A stretch of DNA of 20,800 nt from a virus. The notes beneath the pieces are model-generated. The model searched no databases. It was not told where the DNA came from and was given only the letters and a program-made list of their open reading frames with translations. Location of the stretch: positions 1 to 20,800 of the IMG/VR virus record IMGVR_UViG_3300030451_006521; one strand, given 5' to 3'. The position numbers and the translations under genes were made by a program. This document shows positions 1 through 7,800 of this stretch, piece after piece; the stretch's first letter is position 1; each line of letters begins with the position of its first letter.

Positions 1-845
1 TCAAGAGTTTTTTTGGTTTGTACTACGTTAGTATGGGCAACGCAGAACCCAAAATCGTGGTAAGGTGTGTCATATATTGCATAAGAAATCTTACGAAATG
101 CATTTTTAGGTTTTTGTTTAAGCATATCTACAATTTTCTTGTGCAATCCTCCTTCAGTTTCTAATCTTTCTGTATTGATAGCTAAATAATAGCATAGTTC
201 TCTCGGAGTGTCAAGCTGAAAAAGCCATTTTTCTTCAAGATTTTTCATATTAAGGCCTGCAATGGCACGAATCCGATTAATTTCGGCTGGTCTGGAAACT
301 TGGCCAATTTCTGGCTCAGAGTGAGTAAAATAATTCAGATGGTGGATTGCGGAAAAAATAAAATTATTTAAAGAATTATAATATGTTTTAATGTTTAAAT
401 CACCTAAAGAATTTTCAATTTCTAAATTTGAAATAATTGTTATAGAATTAAGAAGGCCAGATCTAGCATATTCTTGTAATACACCAAAAGTCGTATTTTC
501 AATGAGCACTGGCAATCCTGTTAACAATTCTGTATCAGGCTGAATGTAGATTAGATCAATCTTTTTGTGCTTTATTTGTTCCATTATACCAAGACAATAA
601 TTTGAGCTAAATGAGCCCCCAACAATAAAAAATTGTATGTGATCACCTATGTTTTGAAAAAACTTCTTAACATTTGGTACATTTAGTTCATAGTCTTCTG
701 GGTTTTCATATGTTTCTAACTTAAATTCATTTTTGGTGTTTTTTGAAATTTTAGAATTAAGTTTATAAACTTTATATTGCTGTATCTCAGAAAATAATTC
801 TGAAATCGCTGACGCGGCATTGCCAAGCCCTACAATCGATATCAT
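1..845 (-). CDS. Partial ORF, possible divergent tubulin/FtsZ-like protein (3' end beyond window)
   Basis: An open frame of 281 codons runs from an ATG at 845 to the left edge without a stop, so the C-terminus is missing. The ATG overlaps the polymerase stop as ATGA, which indicates translational coupling. Seen: an N-terminal strand then GLGNA (residues 6-10), a strand followed by GGSFSSN (76-82), an Asn-rich segment YYNSLNNF (155-162) starting a helix, a PAEI segment (186-189), and late hydrophobic strands near 253-258 and 265-271. In FtsZ/tubulin the T1 loop, the GGGTGTG T4 loop, the T6 Asn and the T7 acidic loop come in this order, and the T4-to-T6 spacing (about 80 residues) matches. The T4 loop has lost most of its glycines, so nucleotide binding may be altered. 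Alternatives are an unrelated Rossmann-like protein or a novel phage protein. The reading frame is certain; the fold assignment is inference. Confidence 0.5.
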   Translation of the reverse strand, partial: MISIVGLGNAASAISELFSEIQQYKVYKLNSKISKNTKNEFKLETYENPEDYELNVPNVKKFFQNIGDHIQFFIVGGSFSSNYCLGIMEQIKHKKIDLIYIQPDTELLTGLPVLIENTTFGVLQEYARSGLLNSITIISNLEIENSLGDLNIKTYYNSLNNFIFSAIHHLNYFTHSEPEIGQVSRPAEINRIRAIAGLNMKNLEEKWLFQLDTPRELCYYLAINTERLETEGGLHKKIVDMLKQKPKNAFRKISYAIYDTPYHDFGFCVAHTNVVQTKKTL

Positions 846-2011
846 ATCTCTATCTCTCTCAGATTAAAGCCATCTTTTCCAATGCTTACAGAGGACATAT
901 AACCATCTTCAAATATTTGTTTAATTTCAGTGATTAAATCGCGCTCTTTGTCACAATAGTCTAATACAATTTCATCGTGAATTACGTGCGACACATAGCT
1001 CTTGTGGCCATCAAGAAACTTATCAATCATCACAGCTTTTTCTAGAACGCGATCAGCAGTTGTGCTTTGGATTAAGTAATTGAATGCTTTTCGTTTTTCA
1101 ACCTCAATACAACGTCCGTATGGTGTTCTAATATGCTTGCCATCATACCACGTATCCAAAAGACTTTCGCGATCATATAAATTAGTGTTAATATCAGTTG
1201 AGTCAGGATCATACAACCATGCAAAAAATCTAACCTTGCACTCATCACGGCTCACTTCTTGCTCAAAGAGATGCTTACAGTTCCACTCATGAATATCCTC
1301 TTGTGGTTGTTCAAGACCCTGTAATTCCAATAGTGTTCTAACTTCTGCACCATTATAATCTAAAGCAACAAATAGGTCATTATTGGGTTTCAAAACCTGA
1401 CGAATTTCTTTTTTTAAAGTTAGCATAGGAAATGAGTTTTGTTTTGTAGTAAGGCGCCCTGTGACTGTTCCAAACAAATCATAGTCGATGTAATTATTGT
1501 TTAAAATCTGCTTGATTTTGTTCCTTGAAACGCTAGATGTCATAAGGTGCTTGCAATCAGAAATATTTAAATTAAGTTGTTGGTACCTAATTTTATGAAG
1601 CAGCTTTTGTACCATATCAAGATGTTGGTAATTTTGCGGCTTTTCAAAATTATCAAAAACATGTTCAGTAACTTTGTTTTTAATTTCACAAAACTGCAGC
1701 AGGAAGTCGTGCGGAATAAGATCGTATATGCAATGTTCGCGTAAATTAATCTTAGCAATTTCAAAAGATTTAACATAAGCCCGCGCCTTCTTTTGGACAT
1801 TTTGTAAATCTTCTTTAAGATGCTCGGGACAACAATCAATTAACTCTTTTCCGCCTGAATAAAGCCATGCATACTGAATAGCGTCATCAGTAATTGAGCC
1901 ACTATACTTCCATGTTCTTGTTAGCCCAGTTGGTATGTTTTTAAAGTCAAGTTTTCCGTTAGCGTATACTCCGATGCATTCATTTTTATCGTCAATAGCC
2001 TGAAAAATCAT
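842..2011 (-). CDS. Compact family A DNA polymerase (PolA-like), exonuclease-less
   Basis: This 389-aa protein carries the full family A polymerase core. It has a GTVTGRL segment (181-187), motif A DYNGAEVR (218-225, catalytic Asp218), motif B with Arg255, Lys259, Phe263 and Tyr267 at exactly the spacing of E. coli Pol I R754/K758/F762/Y766, an O-helix-side QSTTAD (315-320), and motif C HDE (345-347). The Gly after the motif B Tyr is replaced by Asp. Only about 175 residues precede the first palm motif and none look like the 3'-5' or 5'-3' exonuclease domains, so it is far shorter than Pol I (928 aa) or T7 gp5 (704 aa). The ATG at 2011 has a GAGG ribosome site six bases upstream and overlaps the preceding gene by 20 bases. 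Inferred role: DNA synthesis or gap filling, expressed late with the virion genes. T4 itself uses a family B polymerase, so this is not the T4 gp43 counterpart. Confidence 0.88.
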   Translation of the reverse strand: MIFQAIDDKNECIGVYANGKLDFKNIPTGLTRTWKYSGSITDDAIQYAWLYSGGKELIDCCPEHLKEDLQNVQKKARAYVKSFEIAKINLREHCIYDLIPHDFLLQFCEIKNKVTEHVFDNFEKPQNYQHLDMVQKLLHKIRYQQLNLNISDCKHLMTSSVSRNKIKQILNNNYIDYDLFGTVTGRLTTKQNSFPMLTLKKEIRQVLKPNNDLFVALDYNGAEVRTLLELQGLEQPQEDIHEWNCKHLFEQEVSRDECKVRFFAWLYDPDSTDINTNLYDRESLLDTWYDGKHIRTPYGRCIEVEKRKAFNYLIQSTTADRVLEKAVMIDKFLDGHKSYVSHVIHDEIVLDYCDKERDLITEIKQIFEDGYMSSVSIGKDGFNLREIEI

Positions 2012-3257
2012 TAGCGCCCTCTTCTACTGTAATATTAGTAATGGTTTCTTGCACGAAGTCTTCAAGACGTCGTTTTTTCTTTCCTTCTCTAATATATCCT
2101 AAACAGCCCTCTGTGTCAAATGTTTTATTTATCTGAGATTCTAAAAAGTCGAATAGGTGGCTAAGATCAGGATTTGAATTAAAATGTTCAAGCTGGTTTA
2201 TTACAACCTTAGCTACCTCTTCGTCATCCAAGTCGGGCATTTCTTCATATAATCTTAATTTTGTGTATATTTCAACAAATAGCGAATCATCAAATTGTTC
2301 ATTGTAAGAGTCAATCGTATATTGTTCTGGTTTTACCGCCGAAGCTATAATGGCCCCAGTATCATCACACACAAATAATTCCACGTACTCTTCCCTAATA
2401 AAATTATACAAATCAAACAAAGTATTTTTAAAAAAAGAAAAATTATACCTTGATGAGTTATTATAGAAATATGCAAGTGTCTTGTCTGCTGAGTCCGTTT
2501 CAATATATTTTGATGTAACTGCTAGCACACAATCCGCGTTTAAATCAATGGTAATTCGCCAGGGTATGTTTAAATCTACCATAAAACCATAAGAATCGCA
2601 AGTATTAACAAAAAAATCCCAGTTTGGACTTTTTACAAAATTTTGAATTTTTTCGTGATCATTGATGTAATCAAAATCAGCAATCTCAATTGCTAATCCT
2701 GTTGACATAACTGAGCAATTTTTACTTTTTAAAAACCCTGTGAACGTAAAAGGTTGAAATCTTAGCACACTTTTTAAAATTGGCATTATAGCTGTGACCA
2801 TATCTTTAAAATTATTAATCTTAACACCTTCTTGCAGAAGCAAGCCAGCTAATGAGTTAAAAAATTGTTGTTGATAAGTTTTGTACAATTCTAGCGGATC
2901 TTGATAAGCCTTAAAAGCTTTTAAATTACTTAAGTAAGCATCATTAGGGCGAATATTGCCTGATTGCACACATTTTTTAAATTGGTCTGCCATGGCGTTA
3001 AAAAGGTCAGCGACAAAATTAACTGCAACTGGTGGGATCGATTGATCATCAAATAACGCTAAGTTTTTTAATTTGTCTTTAGTGACTACGAGTGGTATAA
3101 AGTTTTTATTTACTTTACCGTATAATATTTTTTCGGCACCATCCATTTCAATTATATTGTTGTGATTTTGAGCTTTTAAAAATTCACGATATATCGTTCT
3201 TTTATTAAAAAGACGCATTGTGCTCTCGCCATTTGTTTCTGCATAGTACTGTGACAT
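1992..3257 (-). CDS. Unknown conserved-looking protein between baseplate hub and polymerase genes
   Basis: A 421-aa protein I cannot assign. It starts at an ATG one base after the stop of the 1395-aa baseplate gene, with an AGGA site inside that gene's 3' end, and its own stop lies inside the polymerase gene, so it is embedded in a coupled series. The centre (about 169-239) is the most distinctive part: PFTFTGFLKS, then STGLAIEIADFDY, then GFMVDLNIPWRITIDL, a run of alternating strands with a PWR motif. The N-terminal part is helical with Lys- and Gln-rich segments. The C-terminus is acidic apart from a KKKRR cluster (393-397). There is no signal peptide or membrane segment. An in-frame Met at residue 14 (3218) is a possible alternative start. 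Position next to the baseplate genes suggests a virion or baseplate-assembly protein, but a role linked to the polymerase is equally possible. Confidence 0.75.
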   Translation of the reverse strand: MSQYYAETNGESTMRLFNKRTIYREFLKAQNHNNIIEMDGAEKILYGKVNKNFIPLVVTKDKLKNLALFDDQSIPPVAVNFVADLFNAMADQFKKCVQSGNIRPNDAYLSNLKAFKAYQDPLELYKTYQQQFFNSLAGLLLQEGVKINNFKDMVTAIMPILKSVLRFQPFTFTGFLKSKNCSVMSTGLAIEIADFDYINDHEKIQNFVKSPNWDFFVNTCDSYGFMVDLNIPWRITIDLNADCVLAVTSKYIETDSADKTLAYFYNNSSRYNFSFFKNTLFDLYNFIREEYVELFVCDDTGAIIASAVKPEQYTIDSYNEQFDDSLFVEIYTKLRLYEEMPDLDDEEVAKVVINQLEHFNSNPDLSHLFDFLESQINKTFDTEGCLGYIREGKKKRRLEDFVQETITNITVEEGANDFSGY

Positions 3258-3258
3258 T

Positions 3259-6200
3259 TTATGGTTTCCTCATCTCATTGAGTCTATTAGTGATTGCAGT
3301 AGAGCAAGTTGGATCAGTCTCACCATTAGGATCAACCGCGGTTCCACCTTCTGCTGGTGGGAAATCACTTTGTAAGTTAGCAACCCATTTTGCAGATATT
3401 TGTGAGTTAGCTTCTCCCATTCCAAATCTGTGTGTAGAACGAATTATCATGTAATATCCACCAATACCCAACTGCGATAAATCAAAATTAACTTTTTTGC
3501 CATCTTTGTCTACTGTTTGTGGCGGCAGTCTTGCAAAGCTTGGATCAAAACCAGCAGGTGGCACGTAAATGTATGTTCCTGGATATGTATTTACATTTGC
3601 ATATGAAGAAATATCCAAATCATAAACTACTCTTAATTGAGATAGCCCGTCATAACCATCTTGTTCGAATCTGACTTCTGCTAATCCTTTAGATGTGGTT
3701 TTTTGTAAATTAATTTCTTTAATTAATCCTCTATCTCGACCTAAAAGATAGTGAAAAACGCCATTGCCATGATCTGTTGCCCTGTCTGGGACTGTGCCGT
3801 TAGCGGAAACTCTTCCAGCATAAAATACCATATAATTAATCTCGTTGGATAACGGTGAGTAATTGGAAAACTTTTTGTTTGGGCGCCCAGAAACATTTAA
3901 AACGGGTCCTAAGTTTTTATAATCTCCATTTTTTACACTTCCATCTTCATTTAAACCCCTGTGATCAGTCACAACGGCATCAGATATGTTTAGTTTAGTT
4001 GGGTTTCCGTTACCAGAAAGATTTTTAATCGCTTTTGCTTTTTCTCTAAGTAAATATGTAATATCATCTAAGCCGCCATATTCAGGTGGCGAAAAAGAAG
4101 TTAAAGTAGTTTGATTGACTCTTGATTTTTGTTTAATGTCAAAATAAAAACACCTATTATTGTTTAAAAATTTAGTAACTAAATTGTTCATTAATTGATT
4201 TAAAAATGATGACAACGGATAAAAAACTTCATCTTTTGATAAAACTTTACCAGCAACCCACTCTAAAAAATATTTGACGGAAATTGGAATATCTCCAAAA
4301 CTAACAAATACGCTCGGCTTTTTAGTTTCTTTGTTACTGTGGTGCGCCAACTCAACTGGCCCTAAAATAAGTCTAAATCTTTTTAAGTTTTTTTGATATT
4401 TTTCTAAATCTGATCTTCTTTTATTCCAATCATCAATATGTATGAGTTCTTCATTGACATTTGATGTTGTTGTATAAGTTTTTTTATTGTTTTTATTTTT
4501 GTATTGATCTGACAATTTTTGTAATTCTAGTTGTATGTTTTCTAGAACAATATCAACCAAATCACTTAAATAGAAAAAACTAAGTTCGTTACTTTGCGGT
4601 GATGCTGCAAAAAGGGCAGCTTTGAGGGAAGCCTCGGAAGCGTCCTGCTCGGTGCTTTGTAACTGTTGTTGATAGGCAGCGAAAGCATCGTTAATAATTT
4701 GTTGTTGCACCTCATCCTTATCAGAATCTGTGGTAACTAAGTTACCTCCTGAGCCTAATATAACATAATCTTCATAAGCTCTAAAGGGGCCATCGGCAAT
4801 AAAGTTTTGTATTTTTTCGTAATCTAAGTTTATATAATATATTTTTTTTCTTTGGATCATGCTTCTCATTAATGAACTTAGTGAATCATTTACTTCTTGC
4901 TCTACTACATCTCTATATAAGTTATTCAAATCTTGTATTTCTGAAGCAGACGAACACTTTGATCGCAATCGTTTCATTTGCATTCTTCTGATTTCTCTTT
5001 GCCACCCAACTTGACCAGTCGGATCAGCAAAAACATTGAAACCACGATCATCAAAAAAATCATCAATATATGCAAGATAATTGATTTCAAAAGTAACGGC
5101 GCCGTTTTGTTCAAAATTAAAATTGTGTATTGTGGGTGTTAGATTTAAAGTAACAAATGAATTTGATAAAACTGTTTTTAATCTATCTTTTTGATCTGCA
5201 TCTAAGCCAGGAATTCCGCCTTTTGGCATTGACCACCCAACAACAGCCTTTAGTCTAAAATTAAGTTTTGCTAGGTTTGCATTTTCATCAAATATTTTTT
5301 GATATTTTTTAGCTAACGAATTATCATTTGTAAATTTTGAAAATGTTTTTAATGCTAAATCAATATATCGATATTTCTTAGTACCGCCTAATTTTAATTG
5401 CCCATTTTCAACTTTAGTAGTTTCGCCATCTCTTTCAAGAAACAATTCTTGGAAAGTTGCAGAATGGAGGACCAGTTTTGCTTTAATGCTTTTTTTATAC
5501 GAAAAAGGATTGCTTCCATCATAAGTAAATTCGAACTCTTTTAAGCCAACACCAGCGGATCTAGTTTTTCGTCCAAGAAAAACATTTTCTAATTCATCGC
5601 GGGTAAATGCTGAATTAAACTTCATTTCTACTTCTTCTTCTAAGTCAGTAAATTGATCATCGTCCATTTCTTCATTATATTCAACCTTAAAAAGTCTTAT
5701 CATGGGCTGTAGTGCTGAAAGTTGGTGATGGGGAATATCAATTAAATCGCCATAATTTGGTGACTGCGTTAATTTATTTACGAAAGCAAAAGAATCACCA
5801 TTCATTTGTAAACAAGCATTGTATTGGCTTTGTGATGCGAAATCAGTCTGTTTAAAACCTAACTCTTTAATGTTCGAGTATGGTAATCTTTTAGTAATCC
5901 CCTCAATATTTTTTGGTTCAAGCTTGTTTGTGTGTTCAAGAGTTTTATTTTTAAAATCAGCAATTTTTGCTGCAAATGCTAACAAGAAACATTGTTCCTT
6001 GAAAAGTTTCTTGTCCTCCACGGAGCCAAATCCAATATCATCCAAATCAGTTTCATCAAGGTTTTGAATTGCTTGGTTAAGTGCGTCTTCAGCTACGTTA
6101 TTATCCAACGCTTCTGCTGCTTCTGGAATTGCTGCCCCAAGGCCATCAATAAAATCGTCAAAATCATCTTTAGCTTCTTTGATATCTTCCGCACACGATT

Positions 6201-7446
6201 TAATTTTTTCAAGTAGTGACTTCAAGTTTGCATATAAACTATTGCTACCCGATGTTAAAAAACTTTTGAGTTCTCCATCTGGTAATCTTTCAGCTGATGG
6301 GATGCAATAATTATCAATAAAATCAATTAAACCAACTTTATCCCCTAAAGGACCTAACACAGAAGAAGCAGCAGCATCTGGGGCAAAGTAATCCAATGTT
6401 GTCTGCGCTTTTGAATATATTGTAGCTGATGAGCCATCTGCACCGCCTGTAAACGCGTTGACTTCTGATTCTGTGGGCAGTGTCTGAGCCAGCCCCATTT
6501 CTAAAAGATTATGTAAGCTGACAATAAATGATGCATACAAATGTGGTATATCATTAAAATCCATAGGAGTTTCAGATGGTTGTGGTATATCGCTGTAAAA
6601 CTCAGGAGTGATTAACGCTCTCCGTGCTTGTTCATTCATCAGTAGGTGATCAAAATTAGCATATATGCCGCTACTGTTTACTAAATAACTAGGAATATTA
6701 GCAGGTGGCTCAACCGATGCTATCAAATTTGTAACATTACCAACTTTACCATATTCGCCTTGCAAAGAATCATACAGTACCTGATCTTGATCAAATAATG
6801 GCCTTGTTGGTATGCTACCTCGAAGTGTGTTGGCATCAAAATCTTCAAACATTCCAGCGGTTGGATCTGATGCCCCTTGAAAAAACAGATCAATCGCCTG
6901 TTGTAAGGTTAATTTTGCATCTTTTAAACTATTTGCACATTCTAAAGACTCCTGCTTAATTCCTGTGCCAACTGATTGAATGTCTTCTTCAATTATTTCA
7001 TATAACTCGTTTGCGCGATATTCTTGCCATGCTTTGTCCATAATTTGATCTGCAGAACAATCTATTCGTGCATAAGCCATTCGAACAACATCTTTTCCGA
7101 CATCGCGACCAGCAGTTGGCATAAGACCACCAGCCGCGGCGCCGCGGGCAGATTCGGCTTCTGCGCTTTGTAAACGATTATATGACTCTACTAAAAAAGT
7201 GCCAGTGCCAAGTTCTTCATCAAGCCTAGCAGCACCTGAAGAGTTTAATGTACCGAAGCCACCAGCGCCATAAGTAGTATAAACAAACGCACATTTATTG
7301 CCCAATAGTGCTTCTGCATTGGCGTTTTTCCAATCTTTTTCTGTAGTTCCACCGTCAAGCTGATCAACTTTGCTTTTGAAAGCATCTTCGTATCTTTCTT
7401 TTATTTCGCTTTCTGACATGTCTACTAAATTATTAGTTCTAGACAT
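3259..7446 (-). CDS. Giant baseplate structural protein, probable hub component
   Basis: A 1395-aa protein whose ATG shares a base with the preceding stop (TAATG), so it is coupled to the gp53-like gene. The N-terminal third (1-550) is mostly helical and low in similarity to anything I know, with a Gly/Ala-rich segment at 95-115 and acidic helices at 415-470. The middle (about 635-800) looks like tail-tube or hub beta domains, including FEFTYDGSNPFSY and later LTPTIHNFNF then VTFEINYLAYIDD. The C-terminus has YYMIIRSTHRFGMGEANSQI (1331-1350), similar in pattern to hub domains that close with a strand, an HxFG turn and a final strand. T4 gp27 (391 aa) and gp5 (575 aa) are far smaller, so this may merge several baseplate functions. 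A hub role is inferred from that ending and from its place after tape measure, gp48-like and gp53-like genes. A wedge protein is the alternative. Confidence 0.7.
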   Translation of the reverse strand: MSRTNNLVDMSESEIKERYEDAFKSKVDQLDGGTTEKDWKNANAEALLGNKCAFVYTTYGAGGFGTLNSSGAARLDEELGTGTFLVESYNRLQSAEAESARGAAAGGLMPTAGRDVGKDVVRMAYARIDCSADQIMDKAWQEYRANELYEIIEEDIQSVGTGIKQESLECANSLKDAKLTLQQAIDLFFQGASDPTAGMFEDFDANTLRGSIPTRPLFDQDQVLYDSLQGEYGKVGNVTNLIASVEPPANIPSYLVNSSGIYANFDHLLMNEQARRALITPEFYSDIPQPSETPMDFNDIPHLYASFIVSLHNLLEMGLAQTLPTESEVNAFTGGADGSSATIYSKAQTTLDYFAPDAAASSVLGPLGDKVGLIDFIDNYCIPSAERLPDGELKSFLTSGSNSLYANLKSLLEKIKSCAEDIKEAKDDFDDFIDGLGAAIPEAAEALDNNVAEDALNQAIQNLDETDLDDIGFGSVEDKKLFKEQCFLLAFAAKIADFKNKTLEHTNKLEPKNIEGITKRLPYSNIKELGFKQTDFASQSQYNACLQMNGDSFAFVNKLTQSPNYGDLIDIPHHQLSALQPMIRLFKVEYNEEMDDDQFTDLEEEVEMKFNSAFTRDELENVFLGRKTRSAGVGLKEFEFTYDGSNPFSYKKSIKAKLVLHSATFQELFLERDGETTKVENGQLKLGGTKKYRYIDLALKTFSKFTNDNSLAKKYQKIFDENANLAKLNFRLKAVVGWSMPKGGIPGLDADQKDRLKTVLSNSFVTLNLTPTIHNFNFEQNGAVTFEINYLAYIDDFFDDRGFNVFADPTGQVGWQREIRRMQMKRLRSKCSSASEIQDLNNLYRDVVEQEVNDSLSSLMRSMIQRKKIYYINLDYEKIQNFIADGPFRAYEDYVILGSGGNLVTTDSDKDEVQQQIINDAFAAYQQQLQSTEQDASEASLKAALFAASPQSNELSFFYLSDLVDIVLENIQLELQKLSDQYKNKNNKKTYTTTSNVNEELIHIDDWNKRRSDLEKYQKNLKRFRLILGPVELAHHSNKETKKPSVFVSFGDIPISVKYFLEWVAGKVLSKDEVFYPLSSFLNQLMNNLVTKFLNNNRCFYFDIKQKSRVNQTTLTSFSPPEYGGLDDITYLLREKAKAIKNLSGNGNPTKLNISDAVVTDHRGLNEDGSVKNGDYKNLGPVLNVSGRPNKKFSNYSPLSNEINYMVFYAGRVSANGTVPDRATDHGNGVFHYLLGRDRGLIKEINLQKTTSKGLAEVRFEQDGYDGLSQLRVVYDLDISSYANVNTYPGTYIYVPPAGFDPSFARLPPQTVDKDGKKVNFDLSQLGIGGYYMIIRSTHRFGMGEANSQISAKWVANLQSDFPPAEGGTAVDPNGETDPTCSTAITNRLNEMRKP

Positions 7447-7790
7447 TAATATACTCCGAGTGCAATTAGCACCTTTTCTAAATTTAGCGGAATTACAATC
7501 GCATCTCCATTTTGAATATCAGCTTCAGTTGGCAATCCGTTATACCAAGCAATAACCCACCAATATTCTGCATCATCATAATACTTGTGTGCAAGGTTAT
7601 AAAATCTGTCACCGTATTTCCATATATGGCTTGTTGTTTTAAGTGAAGCTCTCTCCAACATGGTGGGGTGGCGCATAACAACTGTAGAATAATGTGCGAT
7701 AGACTTGGTATTGCCACGCTTTTTTCTAAGAAACTCGTAAAACTCTGTATTGTTTTCTAAAATTTTTGATCTTGTATATCTTGTAGCCAT
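7446..7790 (-). CDS. 53: gp53-like baseplate wedge protein with LysM-like fold
   Basis: A 114-aa protein. After a basic, helical N-terminus (1-45), the segment HIWKYGDRFYNLAHKYYDDA (55-74), then EYWWVIAWYN (75-84) and a final GDAIVIP turn (95-101), follows the LysM-like pattern found in gp53-type wedge proteins and in the small LysM proteins of contractile injection systems. T4 gp53 is somewhat longer (196 aa), so this is a reduced form. It is expected to sit between the baseplate centre and the wedges. The ATG at 7790 lies ten bases after the upstream stop, and the AGGA ribosome site overlaps that stop codon. The stop shares one base with the start of the giant baseplate gene. The LysM pattern is seen; the gp53 equivalence combines it with gene order. 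Confidence 0.72.
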   Translation of the reverse strand: MATRYTRSKILENNTEFYEFLRKKRGNTKSIAHYSTVVMRHPTMLERASLKTTSHIWKYGDRFYNLAHKYYDDAEYWWVIAWYNGLPTEADIQNGDAIVIPLNLEKVLIALGVY

Positions 7791-7800
7791 TTGTATATTC

